A DNA stretch of 60,427 nt from the NCBI GenBank assembly GCA_024690605.1, contig JAILOV010000077.1:1-60427 (forward strand), read 5' to 3'. The notes beneath the pieces were generated by a model, which saw only the letters and a list, made by a program, of their open reading frames with translations, made no database searches and had not been told where the DNA came from. The stretch is from Lachnospiraceae bacterium. Its GTDB lineage: Bacteria; Bacillota; Clostridia; Lachnospirales; Lachnospiraceae. This document shows positions 1 through 8,597 of the stretch, piece by piece. Position 1 is the stretch's first letter. Every line of letters starts with the position of its first letter. The translations under genes and the position numbers were made by a program.

Positions 1-903
1 CTGCCCTATGTGATCGGTGATTTTACCTGGACCGCCTGGGACTATCTCGGAGAAGCCGGCATCGGCAAAGCGGTCTATCTGGACGAGGGTGATCCGCTCC
101 TCGCAAAGGGACCGTGGGGGCTGATGCCGCAGAACGCCTCCCCCTATCCCTGGCGGACGGCCAACGACGCGGATTTCGATATCACCGGACAGCTCCTCCC
201 GCAGGGTGCTTACCGGCGGGTCGTCTGGGGGGATCCGGGCACCTTTCTCTTTGTTTTTCCGGCAGGATCCCACGGAAAGACGGAGCTGTTAAGCCCCTGG
301 GGCTTCCCGGGCGTCCGGCCGGACTGGAACCACACGGGCTTCGAAGGGAAACCCGTCGATGTGATCGTCTTCTCCCGCGCACAGGAGGTGGAACTGAAGC
401 TGAACGGCACAGTCATCGGCAGAAAGCCGGTGGACACGGAAAAGCCTCTGCCGGGGAGTGTCCGGTTTGAAGTGAACTATCAGCCGGGACTGCTGGAAGC
501 GGAAAGCATCTCGGGCGGCAAGGTGATCAGCCGCGCGATGCTCGAGACCGCGGGGGCTCCAGCGGGGATCCGTCTCACGCCGGAGAAAACGGAACTGTCA
601 GCGGACGGACATGACCTTGTCTGCATCCGGATTGAGATTGTCGATGAAGCGGGCCGGATCGTGCCCGATGCCGCCGTCCCCCTGCAGGCATCCGTTTCCG
701 GCTGCGGGCGGCTTGCCGGCTTCGGCACGGGCAATCCCGTCACCGATGAGGATTATACCGACACGGAGACCGTCAGCTACCGGGGAAGCGCCATGGCGAT
801 CCTCCGCGCGGGCTTCGAGGCGGGTAAAGTCACACTGACGATCCGGGGAGAGATCGGTGAGACAGTGGAGCAGACTGCGACTCTATCAGTCGTCAACATG
901 TGA
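1..903 (+). CDS. Glycoside hydrolase family 2 protein, C-terminal part (5' end outside window)
   Basis: The reading frame is open from the first base and ends at TGA 901-903, so only about 300 C-terminal residues are present. It opens with LPYVIGDFTWTAWDYLGEAG, the conserved segment just after the nucleophile region of the GH2 TIM barrel (beta-galactosidase/beta-glucuronidase type). Residues of about 90-170 look like the DUF4982 beta-sandwich found behind many GH2 barrels, and about 180-297 like an invasin/Ig-like domain. The family hydrolyses beta-linked glycosides such as beta-galactosides. The catalytic acid/base and nucleophile lie upstream of the window, so substrate cannot be judged. 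It converges on the decarboxylase operon, with a shared terminator between them. Confidence 0.85.
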   Translation: MPYVIGDFTWTAWDYLGEAGIGKAVYLDEGDPLLAKGPWGLMPQNASPYPWRTANDADFDITGQLLPQGAYRRVVWGDPGTFLFVFPAGSHGKTELLSPWGFPGVRPDWNHTGFEGKPVDVIVFSRAQEVELKLNGTVIGRKPVDTEKPLPGSVRFEVNYQPGLLEAESISGGKVISRAMLETAGAPAGIRLTPEKTELSADGHDLVCIRIEIVDEAGRIVPDAAVPLQASVSGCGRLAGFGTGNPVTDEDYTDTETVSYRGSAMAILRAGFEAGKVTLTIRGEIGETVEQTATLSVVNM

Positions 904-922
904 CCTGCATGGAATGATCACA

Positions 923-956
923 AAAGCGCCTCCATGAAAGATCATGGAGGCGCTTT
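923..956. terminator. Bidirectional terminator between GH2 gene and oadA
   Basis: A perfect 15-bp inverted repeat (923-937 with 942-956) encloses the 4-nt loop AAGA. The arms begin and end in AAA/TTT. It lies 20 bp after the GH2 stop and 24 bp after the oadA stop, between convergent genes, so it can serve both strands. The U-tracts are short. Confidence 0.85.
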
Positions 957-979
957 GCATTCCGCGTTTTTCTCAGTGT

Positions 980-2392
980 TTATGCCGGGTAAGCACCGTT
1001 CTTGGTGTCGGCCTGTCCGAGATCGACCTTTTCCTGCTGGGCCATGCGGTACTTGAAGAAATCCACCGCGACCTGCGGGAACAGCGCATAAGACAGCACA
1101 TCCTCATCCTGCTGCTTCCACTCCTTGACCTCTTCCTCGAACTTGGCAAGTCCGGGCTCTAAAAGATCCGCGGGACGGCAGGTGATGACCTCGCGGTCGC
1201 CGAGGATCTGCTTCTGCACCTCGGGATTGAAGGGCTTGACGGTCTTGCCGTAGTGGCCGGAAAGCAGGTCCTTGGTCTGCTCGGTCGCGACCTTGTAACG
1301 GCCCATGAGCACATTCATGACGGCCTGCGTGCCGACGATCTGCGAAGAAGGTGTGACCAGCGGGGGCTCGCCGAAGTCCTTGCGGACGCGCGGGATCTCC
1401 TCCAGCACCTCCTGATACTTGTCGCTGGCGTTCTGCTCCTTTAACTGGCTCACCATGTTGGAGAGCATGCCGCCCGGCACCTGATAGAGCAGCGTCTTGA
1501 TGTTGACGCCCAGCACCTTGGGATCCATGAGGCCGCTCTTCAAGCATTCCTCGCGATACGGACGGAAGTGATCGGCGATCTCCGCGAGCAGGTTCTGATC
1601 CAGGCCGGTGTCATAGGGTGTGCCCTTGAACGCCTCGACCATGACCTCGGTAGCGGGCTGGCTGGTTCCCAGCGCGAACGGCGAGATGGCGCAGTCAATG
1701 ATGTCGACGCCCGCCTCGGCGGCCTTCATATAGGTCATGCTCGCCACACCGGAGGTGTAGTGCGTGTGCAGCTCGATCGGCAGCTTCGTCGCGCTCTTCA
1801 TGGAGCGGATGAGTTCCTCTGCCGCCACCGGCAGGAGCAGACCGGACATGTCCTTGATGCAGATGGAATCCGCACCCATGGACTCGATCTCCTTGGAGAT
1901 GTTCATCCAGTAGTCCATCGTGTAGGCATCGCCCAGCGTGTAGACCAGGGTTACCTGTGCGTGGCCGCCGCCTTCCTTACAGGCCTTGACAGAGGTCTCC
2001 AGGTTGCGCAGGTCATTTAAGCAGTCAAAGATGCGGATGATGTCCATGCCGTTGTCGATGGACTTCTTCACGAAATATTCGACCACATCGTCGGGATAGT
2101 GCTTGTAGCCCAGGATGTTCTGTCCGCGCAGGAGCATCTGGAGTTTCGTGTTCTTGAACTCCTTCTTTAATTTGCGCAGGCGCTCCCACGGATCTTCCTT
2201 CAGGAAGCGCAGGCATGCGTCAAAGGTCGCGCCGCCCCAGCACTCCACGGCATTGTAGCCGACCTTGTCCATGGTCGCCGCGATCGGCAGCATCTGCTCG
2301 ATCGGCATGCGCGTCGCGATCAGGGATTGATGCGCGTCACGCAGAATGGTTTCTGTGATCTTGATAGGCTTTTTCGCCACTTGCTCTGCCAT
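980..2392 (-). CDS. oadA: Oxaloacetate decarboxylase alpha / transcarboxylase 5S-type carboxyltransferase subunit
   Basis: The 470-aa protein belongs to the HMGL-like/PYC_OADA carboxyltransferase family, which moves carboxyl between oxaloacetate/pyruvate and biotin. Visible signatures are the N-terminal ETILRDAHQSL, LRGQNILGY, and the metal-binding HTHYTSG near residue 210. The C-terminal biotinyl domain of classical OadA is absent; the protein ends after the conserved PYC_OADA region. Biotin is instead supplied by the separate carrier encoded two genes upstream. It starts at ATG 2392 behind an AGAGGAGG site. It is the last gene of the mmdA-oadG-biotin-oadB-oadA operon. It could equally be named pyruvate carboxylase subunit B or the 5S transcarboxylase subunit. 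Confidence 0.92.
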   Translation of the reverse strand: MAEQVAKKPIKITETILRDAHQSLIATRMPIEQMLPIAATMDKVGYNAVECWGGATFDACLRFLKEDPWERLRKLKKEFKNTKLQMLLRGQNILGYKHYPDDVVEYFVKKSIDNGMDIIRIFDCLNDLRNLETSVKACKEGGGHAQVTLVYTLGDAYTMDYWMNISKEIESMGADSICIKDMSGLLLPVAAEELIRSMKSATKLPIELHTHYTSGVASMTYMKAAEAGVDIIDCAISPFALGTSQPATEVMVEAFKGTPYDTGLDQNLLAEIADHFRPYREECLKSGLMDPKVLGVNIKTLLYQVPGGMLSNMVSQLKEQNASDKYQEVLEEIPRVRKDFGEPPLVTPSSQIVGTQAVMNVLMGRYKVATEQTKDLLSGHYGKTVKPFNPEVQKQILGDREVITCRPADLLEPGLAKFEEEVKEWKQQDEDVLSYALFPQVAVDFFKYRMAQQEKVDLGQADTKNGAYPA

Positions 2393-2412
2393 TTGATTAT
2401 TCCTCCTCTAGT

Positions 2413-3558
2413 TTAGAACACACCGAAAACAGCCATAAAGGTACCCGCCGCGACCGCCGTGCCGACAACACCGGCGACGTTGGGACCCATCGCATGCATC
2501 AGCAGGAAATTGGTCGGATCATACTGCGCACCGACCTTCTGGGAAACGCGGGCAGCCATCGGGACGGCGGAAACGCCCGCGGAACCGATGAGCGGGTTCA
2601 CCTTGCCGTGCGTCAGCACGCACATGAGCTTGCCGAACAGGACACCTGCCGCGGTACCCACCGCGAAAGCAACGAGACCCAGCACCACGATCTTTAAGGT
2701 CGTGGGGACCAGGAAGCGCTCCGCGCTCGTCGTCGCGCCGACAGAAGTTCCCAGCATGATGACGACGATATACATCAGCGCATTGCTGGCCGTCTCCTGC
2801 AGCTGCTTCACGACACCGCACTCGCGGAAGAGATTGCCCAGCATCAGCATACCGACCAGGGGAGCCGTCGTGGGCAGGATCATGCAGACCACGATCGTGA
2901 CAACGACCGGGAAGCAGATCTTTTCGAGCTTGCTCACGGGACGCAGCTGCTCCATCTTGATGGTCTTCTCCTTTTTCGTCGTCAACAGCTTCATGATCGG
3001 GGGCTGGATGATCGGCACGAGCGACATGTAGGAATAGGCCGCCACGGCGATGGGACCAAGCAGCTCCGTCTGCTTTAATTTACTGGCAAGGAAGATCGAG
3101 GTCGGGCCGTCGGCACCGCCGATGATGGAGATCGCTGCCGCCGCTTCGTCGTTGAAGCCCATGGCGATCGCCATGAAATAGGCGGCGAAGATGCCGAACT
3201 GTGCTGCCGCGCCCAGAAGGAAGCTCTTGGGATTGGCGATGAGGGGACCGAAATCCGTCATCGCACCGACACCCATGAAGATAAGGGACGGCAGGAGTGC
3301 CCATTCGTCGAGCTGGAAGAAATAGTAGAGCAGTCCGCCTGCCTGATCGCCAACCGGCTCCGCCATGATCTGCGGATAGATGTTGACGAGCAGCATGCCG
3401 AAGGAGATCGGCACCAGAAGGAGCGGCTCAAAATCCCAGCGGATCGCCAGATAGAGGAAGAAGAGCGCCACACCGATCATGACGAGGCTCTTCCAGTCCA
3501 TCGTGGTGAAAGCCGTCTGCTGCCACAGATTGGACAGCGTATTTGAAATATAGTCCAT
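2413..3558 (-). CDS. oadB: Sodium-pumping biotin-dependent decarboxylase beta subunit
   Basis: This 381-aa, strongly hydrophobic protein has about ten membrane segments and is full length for the OadB/MmdB/GcdB family. Family members decarboxylate carboxybiotin and couple this to export of sodium ions across the cytoplasmic membrane. The diagnostic [12 protein letters not shown] segment, which contains the aspartate used in sodium transport, is near residues 142-154. The start at 3558 follows GGAGGTTATAACAA. It lies 33 bp after the biotin carrier gene and 20 bp before oadA, in one operon. The acyl substrate is decided by the partner carboxyltransferases, not by this subunit. Confidence 0.95.
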   Translation of the reverse strand: MDYISNTLSNLWQQTAFTTMDWKSLVMIGVALFFLYLAIRWDFEPLLLVPISFGMLLVNIYPQIMAEPVGDQAGGLLYYFFQLDEWALLPSLIFMGVGAMTDFGPLIANPKSFLLGAAAQFGIFAAYFMAIAMGFNDEAAAAISIIGGADGPTSIFLASKLKQTELLGPIAVAAYSYMSLVPIIQPPIMKLLTTKKEKTIKMEQLRPVSKLEKICFPVVVTIVVCMILPTTAPLVGMLMLGNLFRECGVVKQLQETASNALMYIVVIMLGTSVGATTSAERFLVPTTLKIVVLGLVAFAVGTAAGVLFGKLMCVLTHGKVNPLIGSAGVSAVPMAARVSQKVGAQYDPTNFLLMHAMGPNVAGVVGTAVAAGTFMAVFGVF

Positions 3559-3591
3559 TTGTTATAACCTCCGTGGAAGAGTGAGCACCCT

Positions 3592-3957
3592 TTAGTTCAG
3601 CGTAGCAAGGAGCTGACCTGCCTCGCAGGCGTCGCCGACCGCACAGTCGATCGATGCGACCGTTCCGTCCTGCGGAGCCGCCACGGGGATCTCCATCTTC
3701 ATCGACTCGATCGTGACGACCGCTTCGCCGGCCTTGACCGTGTCACCGGGCTTCGTGTCAAGCTTCACGACCTTGCCGGCCGCACCGGCCTTGACCTGAA
3801 TGGAGCCTGCACCGGCGGCCGCCTTCTTCGGAGCCGCAGCGGGAGCCTTGGGAGCCGCCTTGGGGGCTGCCGCAACAGGAGCCGCACCGGTAGAAGCACC
3901 CTCCTCCACCGTAACATCATAAACATTGCCGTTGACTGTAATGGTATAGTTTTTCAT
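3592..3957 (-). CDS. Biotin carboxyl carrier subunit of the decarboxylase complex
   Basis: The 121-aa protein has a short N-terminal strand region (MKNYTITVNG), a flexible Ala/Pro-rich linker at about residues 25-50, and a C-terminal biotinyl/lipoyl domain carrying ESMKMEI. The lysine of that motif is the biotin attachment site. It carries carboxyl groups from the cytoplasmic carboxyltransferases to the membrane beta subunit. I chose the ATG at 3957 because AAAGGGGAT stands just upstream. An in-frame start at 3999 would overlap the oadG gene. It corresponds to the MmdC/1.3S subunit. Confidence 0.93.
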   Translation of the reverse strand: MKNYTITVNGNVYDVTVEEGASTGAAPVAAAPKAAPKAPAAAPKKAAAGAGSIQVKAGAAGKVVKLDTKPGDTVKAGEAVVTIESMKMEIPVAAPQDGTVASIDCAVGDACEAGQLLATLN

Positions 3958-3983
3958 TTTCTTATCCCCTTTCCAATGCTTGT

Positions 3984-4349
3984 TCAGGCTCTCTGCCACA
4001 TTTTTCTGCTTCCGCGGCGCCGGATCGACCGGACGACCACGCCGTCCGCGCTCGTCCCCTCGGATGCCGCGATCGCTGCCGCGATCACCGCGATCAGCTC
4101 ATCATCATTCTGCGTCTCATGCTCCTCGATCTGACTGATCGTGTTGTCGATGGACTTCTCCGCCAGCTCTGCTCTGGTTTCCTTGGGTTTCCTCTCACCG
4201 AACAGAAGCGGAAAGAGCATGATCACGAACATGATGATGATCAGCACGAAGAACGCCATGCCCATGCCCAAAAGCGTGTTCAGGCCGGCCTTCTCCATTC
4301 TTTCACCAAAGTCAGCCGTCTGTGCGGCCGCCAGGATTAACATGTTCAT
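3984..4349 (-). CDS. oadG: Decarboxylase membrane gamma/delta subunit (OadG-like)
   Basis: This 121-aa protein has one N-terminal membrane helix (about residues 20-45, LLGMGMAFFVLIIIMFVIML), a charged cytoplasmic stretch, and a C-terminal segment around ELIAVIAAAIAASEG followed by a basic tail. The last two features are typical of MmdD/OadG subunits, which hold the complex together at the membrane. ATG 4349 is preceded by GGGGAGG, which sets the start although the frame stays open further upstream inside mmdA. It lies 13 bp after mmdA and 26 bp before the carrier gene. Confidence 0.85.
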   Translation of the reverse strand: MNMLILAAAQTADFGERMEKAGLNTLLGMGMAFFVLIIIMFVIMLFPLLFGERKPKETRAELAEKSIDNTISQIEEHETQNDDELIAVIAAAIAASEGTSADGVVVRSIRRRGSRKMWQRA

Positions 4350-4362
4350 ACTCTGCCTCCCC

Positions 4363-5790
4363 TCAGACCGCGCTGTGCTTTCTGGCCGGACGGTCGTCTC
4401 TCTTGGTATAGAGCATCTCCAGCGCGCCGATGATGTACTTCCGGGTGTCGGCAGGCTCGACGATCTCGTCGACATAGCCGCGCTCCGCGGCTCCCTGCAC
4501 GCTCGTCTGCTTCGCGGCATAGGCCTTGGCACAGTCTGCCTGCGCACCGGCATCTCCCGCGCAGAGGATCTTCGCAGCCGTATTGGCGTCCATCGTGCCG
4601 ATCTCGGCATCCGGCCACGCGATCACAAGATCCGCGCCGAGTGCCTGGGAATTCATGATGACCGCCGCACTGCCATAGGCCTTGTCGGTGACCACATTGA
4701 TCTTCGGCACCGTCGCACCCGCAAAGGCCGCCGTAAGGGAAGCCAGTGCGCGCGGCAGGCGCTTCTCGTTGCACATGCAGGACTTGAAGCCCTTCACATT
4801 GGTCACGGACAGGACCGGGATGTCGAAAGCATCACAGAATTTCACAAAATCTGCAGCCTTCTCGGCACCGCGGAAGGAAAGCACCGCGTCAAACTTCTCG
4901 GTCTCCTTGCCGTTCTCGTCAAAAAGCGCCGTGCGGTTGCCGATGGCACCCACAGTCGCGCCGTTTAAGCGGATGAAGCCCGTCACCATATCCCTGGCAT
5001 AGGCGCGCTTCGTCTCAAAGAACTCGCCGCCGTCGGAGATCATCGTAAAGAAGAGCGCCGGATCCGCTGCTGCGCCGTCAAGACCCTCGCAGGCGCGGTT
5101 GAGATCATCCGCGCACTCCTCGAACGCGTCGTCCGCCTCGTTGTTGCTGGGAAGCAGCGTCACCAGATGACGGATCTCCGCCAGAACCTCGGCCTCGCCG
5201 CCGACAAAATCAACGCTCCCCGCCTCTTCGGCCTGGAACGCGGCAGCCGCCGTATCGCACTTCTCCGTGTAGTTGCCGTCAAGCGCGTTGGGAGAATTGA
5301 GGAAGAGCTTCGCGTTCTTCTCCTCCATCAGCGTGAAATCGCAGAGCGATGACAGAACGGAAAGCCCGCCGCCGCAGTTTCCGAAGATACCGGCGATCTG
5401 CGGCACAACACCGGAGGCGTTCACCTGCTGCAGATAGATCTCACCGAATGCCTGCAGCGCATCCGCGCCCTCCTGCAGACGCATGCCGGCCGAATCGATG
5501 AGTGCGATCACCGGCGCGCCGGTCTTCACCGCAAGCTCATAGAGACGCACGATCTTCTTCGCGTGCATCTCGCCGATGCTGCCGCCCAGGACTGACGCGT
5601 CCTGCGCATAGACATAGACGAGATTGCCGTCGATCACGCCATAGCCCGTGATCACGCCGTCAGACGGTGTATCGGTCTGTGCCAGATTGAAATCCGTGCT
5701 CCGCGCTTTGACGCGGGCGCCGATCTCAATGAAGCTGTTCTCGTCGAGAAGGGCATCGATCCTCCCTCTCGCTTGTGACGTTGTGCTCAT
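4363..5790 (-). CDS. mmdA: Acyl-CoA carboxyltransferase (MmdA / 12S-type subunit)
   Basis: This 475-aa protein is of the carboxyl transferase family (acetyl-/propionyl-CoA carboxylase beta). The N-terminal half contains the DGVITGYG and FGNCGGGLSVLS segments, and the C-terminal half contains AYGSAAVIMNS and the WPDAEIGTMD segment. These are the two crotonase-like halves that bind acyl-CoA and biotin. It is somewhat shorter than the usual 510-520 residues and looks divergent, so methylmalonyl-CoA specificity is only an assumption. It starts at 5790 behind CAGGAGGG and leads the operon. Having it together with an OadA-type subunit is unusual (see findings). Confidence 0.85.
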   Translation of the reverse strand: MSTTSQARGRIDALLDENSFIEIGARVKARSTDFNLAQTDTPSDGVITGYGVIDGNLVYVYAQDASVLGGSIGEMHAKKIVRLYELAVKTGAPVIALIDSAGMRLQEGADALQAFGEIYLQQVNASGVVPQIAGIFGNCGGGLSVLSSLCDFTLMEEKNAKLFLNSPNALDGNYTEKCDTAAAAFQAEEAGSVDFVGGEAEVLAEIRHLVTLLPSNNEADDAFEECADDLNRACEGLDGAAADPALFFTMISDGGEFFETKRAYARDMVTGFIRLNGATVGAIGNRTALFDENGKETEKFDAVLSFRGAEKAADFVKFCDAFDIPVLSVTNVKGFKSCMCNEKRLPRALASLTAAFAGATVPKINVVTDKAYGSAAVIMNSQALGADLVIAWPDAEIGTMDANTAAKILCAGDAGAQADCAKAYAAKQTSVQGAAERGYVDEIVEPADTRKYIIGALEMLYTKRDDRPARKHSAV

Positions 5791-5878
5791 TGCTTTCCCT
5801 CCTGATCCTTTTTGATATTAAAGCCAAAATCTAACACATTGTACATGATACCACAAATCTTGCCGCAGGAAAAGAAAA

Positions 5879-6448
5879 TTAAATATCCAGTTTGACACTG
5901 ATCTCCTGCTCGGCCTCCACCTTGAATTCCTCGACCTGCACGGCATCCATCTGCGGCAGTTCCTCCAGGGAACGCACGCCGAAGCTCCGGAGAAACTGCT
6001 CCGTCGTGCCGAACAGCAGCGGCTTGCCGGGGGCATCCATCCGTCCGATCTCCTGGATAAAACCCAGTTCCACCAGCCGGTTGACGGCATGATCGGAATT
6101 GACCCCGCGGATCCTCTCCACCTCCATCCGGGTGATCGGCTGCTTGTAGGCGATGATGGACAGAACCTCCAGCAGCGAGTCCGTGAGACTCACCTTTTTG
6201 GGCGTCTTGGCGACACGGATCAGCACCTCGTACTGCTCCTTTTTCGTGCAGAGCTGCACGGAATTCTCCAGCTCCATGAGCGCGATCCCGCTGTCCTCCG
6301 CGGCATATTTTTCCTTGAGATACTCCAGCTGCGTGCGCAGCTCGATCTCCGTCTCGTTCAGGGCCTTGCCGAGAACCGCTGTTTCCACGGAATCCCCCAT
6401 GGCAAACAGGATCGCCTCGATGGCCGCCGCACCTTCCTTCGTCGTCAT
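5879..6448 (-). CDS. scpB: Segregation and condensation protein B
   Basis: The 189-aa protein is a ScpB winged-helix (kite) protein, normal length. Features are the N-terminal AIEAILFAMGDSV segment, the SLLEVLSIIAYKQPITR core and the NSDHAVNRLVELGFI segment in the second winged helix. It joins ScpA and the Smc ATPase in the condensin that organises and separates the chromosome. Its ATG is one base beyond the scpA TGA (TGACATG), so the two are translationally coupled. Confidence 0.95.
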   Translation of the reverse strand: MTTKEGAAAIEAILFAMGDSVETAVLGKALNETEIELRTQLEYLKEKYAAEDSGIALMELENSVQLCTKKEQYEVLIRVAKTPKKVSLTDSLLEVLSIIAYKQPITRMEVERIRGVNSDHAVNRLVELGFIQEIGRMDAPGKPLLFGTTEQFLRSFGVRSLEELPQMDAVQVEEFKVEAEQEISVKLDI

Positions 6449-6449
6449 G

Positions 6450-7232
6450 TCAGTTGATCTCCGTTTCGATATCAGTCATTTCTTCCCCCACACAGTTGGA
6501 CACGATATAGATCTCTCCGCAGGTCTCCTCCTGCTCCACCGTGATCTCCCCGCGTTTGATCTCCTCAAGCACCACCAGGAACGCAACGATGACCTCGCTC
6601 TTCGTGCGCTGCGCGGAAAGCAGCTCACGGAAGGAAAACCGCGCGTTCTGCCGCACATAGGAACGGATGTAGTTCATCCGCTCGTCCAGATCGACGTCTT
6701 CTTTTTCGATCTTGCCGAAGGTCGAACGGATCGGGTCCACACGGTCATCCATGCGCTTGAGCAGCGCCTGGAAGATGTCGTTGAGTTTGGCGAGCGTCGT
6801 GTCCGCGACCAGCGTTTCATAGTCGATCGGCGGCTCATAGGAGGCGACTTCCTCGGGGATCTTGCGGCTTCGAAAGAGCGTGAGATCCGCATCCACCTGA
6901 CGGTCGCGCAACTCCACCGCCATATATTTGTACATCTTGTATTCCAGAAGCTTCTGGACCAGTTCCGCCCGTGGATCCTCCTCCTCGCCCTCCTCGTTCT
7001 TCTCTCTGGGCAGGAGCATCTTGCACTTGATCTCCATGAGCGTCGCAGCCATGACCAGAAACTCGCTCGTGACCTCCATATCGGCACGGTCCATCGCACG
7101 GATATACGCCATGTACTGCTCGGTGATCGAGGCGATCGGGATATCATAGATATCGATCTTATTCTTGTCGATCAGATGAAGCAGCAGATCGAGCGGTCCT
7201 TCAAAGACCTCCAGTTTGACCTCCAGTGCCAT
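6450..7232 (-). CDS. scpA: Segregation and condensation protein A (kleisin)
   Basis: This 260-aa kleisin has the family's N-terminal VFEGPLDLLLHLIDKNKIDI signature, a charged middle region, and a C-terminal winged helix (FLVVLEEIKRGEI). It bridges the two Smc heads in the condensin complex. I start at ATG 7232, giving MALEVKLEVFEGP, behind AGGAG. A TTG at 7256 in the same frame would overlap the upstream phosphoesterase gene and adds residues not seen in the family. Confidence 0.94.
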   Translation of the reverse strand: MALEVKLEVFEGPLDLLLHLIDKNKIDIYDIPIASITEQYMAYIRAMDRADMEVTSEFLVMAATLMEIKCKMLLPREKNEEGEEEDPRAELVQKLLEYKMYKYMAVELRDRQVDADLTLFRSRKIPEEVASYEPPIDYETLVADTTLAKLNDIFQALLKRMDDRVDPIRSTFGKIEKEDVDLDERMNYIRSYVRQNARFSFRELLSAQRTKSEVIVAFLVVLEEIKRGEITVEQEETCGEIYIVSNCVGEEMTDIETEIN

Positions 7233-7236
7233 ACGC

Positions 7237-8121
7237 TCAGTCTCTCCTGCAGTCAACCACCACGAGTTCCCCGGGGTTGAACAGCCGCACCGGGATCGTG
7301 TGTGTGCCCATTCCGCGGGACAGGATCAGCGTCCCGCCCTCCTCGTCGAACCTGCCGCCGTCATACTTCGGGAACAGCCTGCAGGTGGGTGACGCGACGC
7401 CGCCCAGAAGCGGCAGTCGGATGATCCCTCCGTGGATATGTCCCGAGAGCACCAGATCGGCGCCCCATTCCCGGTATTCCGGGAAATAGTCGGGATGATG
7501 CGCGATCAGGATGTTGAACCGCGACGGATCGGGTGTGCCGATCCACTCCCTAAGGCTCTTCTGCGGAAGAGGCCGGCGGGTAAAATGACGGAAATAGGGA
7601 AGCGGAAGTTCCAGCCCCGTTATCTCGATGCCGCGGTCGGCAAAAAGTGCTTTCTCATTGCGCAACAGGACACCGCCGGCTGCGGCGACCATTGCTTCAT
7701 AATCATCATACTGCGAACCGTAGCCGCATGCTTCCCGGCGGAGATCAAGCTTCGTCTCATGATTGCCGTTGATCGCGAGCGTCGGATAGCGCCGCGCCAG
7801 CGTCATGAGGAGCGCCGTCGCTTCCTCACCGCGCTGATGGGCCGGATCATGATGGGCCGTGATCAGATCGCCCGCGGAGATCACCAGGTCCGGCTTCTCT
7901 TTATCGATCGCAGACAGAAGTGCCTGATTGTGCCTGCCGTACACCTGATCGTGAAGATCGGCCAGCAGCACCAGACGCGTGTCCTGACGGATCCTGTCGG
8001 AACGCACGGTATAGCGGCGCACGACAAAACGGTGCGTGTCCCGCCAGATGGTGCATCCCAGGGCCGTAAAGCCCGCTGCTGCTGTCCCGGCAAGCGCCGG
8101 AAGGAGATGATCGTTGTTCAT
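7237..8121 (-). CDS. Metallophosphoesterase (YkuE/YaeI-like, membrane-anchored)
   Basis: This 294-aa protein has an N-terminal hydrophobic stretch followed by a calcineurin-like phosphoesterase domain. The five metal-binding blocks are visible in order: LADLHD (about residue 54), GDLI (about 85), GNHE (about 118), AHHPD (about 205) and GHIHGG (about 228). Relatives act on UDP-2,3-diacylglucosamine-like or phosphodiester substrates at the membrane. The substrate here is unknown. It ends four bases before the scpA start, so it probably heads or co-occurs with the scpAB unit. Confidence 0.88.
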   Translation of the reverse strand: MNNDHLLPALAGTAAAGFTALGCTIWRDTHRFVVRRYTVRSDRIRQDTRLVLLADLHDQVYGRHNQALLSAIDKEKPDLVISAGDLITAHHDPAHQRGEEATALLMTLARRYPTLAINGNHETKLDLRREACGYGSQYDDYEAMVAAAGGVLLRNEKALFADRGIEITGLELPLPYFRHFTRRPLPQKSLREWIGTPDPSRFNILIAHHPDYFPEYREWGADLVLSGHIHGGIIRLPLLGGVASPTCRLFPKYDGGRFDEEGGTLILSRGMGTHTIPVRLFNPGELVVVDCRRD

Positions 8122-8138
8122 GGTTATACCTTTTATAT

Positions 8139-8279
8139 CCGTTTTGAGACTCGCTCGACCCGAGATCGCTGCGCGATCCCGGGTCGAGCGATTTCGCCGA
8201 ATAAAAAGCCCCTTCGTCAGTCCGCGGCAAGCAAGCTTGCGCGTTCTGCCTCAGGGACTTTTTGCTCGTCTCAAAACGG
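8139..8279. repeat. Nested inverted-repeat element between rpsU and the phosphoesterase gene
   Basis: The 12-mer CCGTTTTGAGAC (8139-8150) is exactly complementary to GTCTCAAAACGG (8268-8279). Inside lie two further hairpins. One runs 8152-8190: an 11-bp outer stem CGCTCGACCCG/CGGGTCGAGCG, an inner 5-bp ATCGC/GCGAT and a short loop. The other is the rpsU terminator at 8203-8263. The element fills almost the whole intergenic space. It may be a small insertion or an elaborate termination region. Confidence 0.7.
8203..8263 (-). terminator. rpsU transcription terminator
   Basis: On the minus strand AAAAAGTCCCT (8263-8253) pairs with AGGGGCTTTTT (8213-8203), with one G-U pair, across a GC-rich inner region that contains the palindrome GCAAGCTTGC. 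The 3' arm ends in TTTTT followed by ATTC. It sits 20 bp after the rpsU stop. Confidence 0.75.
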
Positions 8280-8283
8280 TTCG

Positions 8284-8460
8284 TCAGTTGTACTTCCTCT
8301 TCCTTGCCGCTTCGCTCTTCTTCTTGCGCTTGACACTCGGCTTCTCGTAGTGCTCACGCTTGCGGATCTCCTGCTGGATCCCCGCCTTGGCGCAACTTCT
8401 CTTGAACCGGCGCAGTGCGCTGTCCAGCGATTCATTCTCTTTTACGATCACGGTAGACAT
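8284..8460 (-). CDS. rpsU: Small ribosomal subunit protein bS21
   Basis: This 58-aa, highly basic protein is of typical S21 length. It reads [20 protein letters not shown] at the N-terminus, has the [24 protein letters not shown] basic tail, and is incorporated into the 30S subunit, where it helps mRNA recruitment. The start at 8460 gives the canonical N-terminus and follows a purine run (GAAGGGGGGGAAAAAG). It is apparently monocistronic, with its own promoter and terminator. Confidence 0.97.
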   Translation of the reverse strand: MSTVIVKENESLDSALRRFKRSCAKAGIQQEIRKREHYEKPSVKRKKKSEAARKRKYN

Positions 8461-8515
8461 CTTTTTCCCCCCCTTCAGTCCCATTCATATCAGTATCACG
8501 ACTGATCGGGCATGA

Positions 8516-8547
8516 ATATGCGCCGCGTGCAAACACGCGGCGCATAT
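8516..8547. terminator. 14-bp perfect hairpin, probable terminator of the chemoreceptor gene
   Basis: ATATGCGCCGCGTG (8516-8529) and its exact complement (8534-8547) enclose the loop CAAA. It lies 51 bp after the stop of the minus-strand chemoreceptor gene. It also overlaps the predicted transcription start of rpsU, so it could act as a palindromic operator or leader stem for rpsU. The U-tract is weak, so termination strength is uncertain. Confidence 0.6.
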
Positions 8548-8548
8548 A

Positions 8549-8577
8549 ATTAAAACACAGGTTTTGGCTTTCGTCAA
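8549..8577 (-). promoter_or_regulatory. Predicted SigA-type promoter of rpsU
   Basis: On the minus strand TTGACG (8577-8572), a 17-bp spacer, then TTTAAT (8554-8549). The start of transcription would fall inside the 14-bp palindrome at 8516-8547. Confidence 0.6.
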
Positions 8578-8597
8578 GACCGGGCCCCGGAAAAGCC

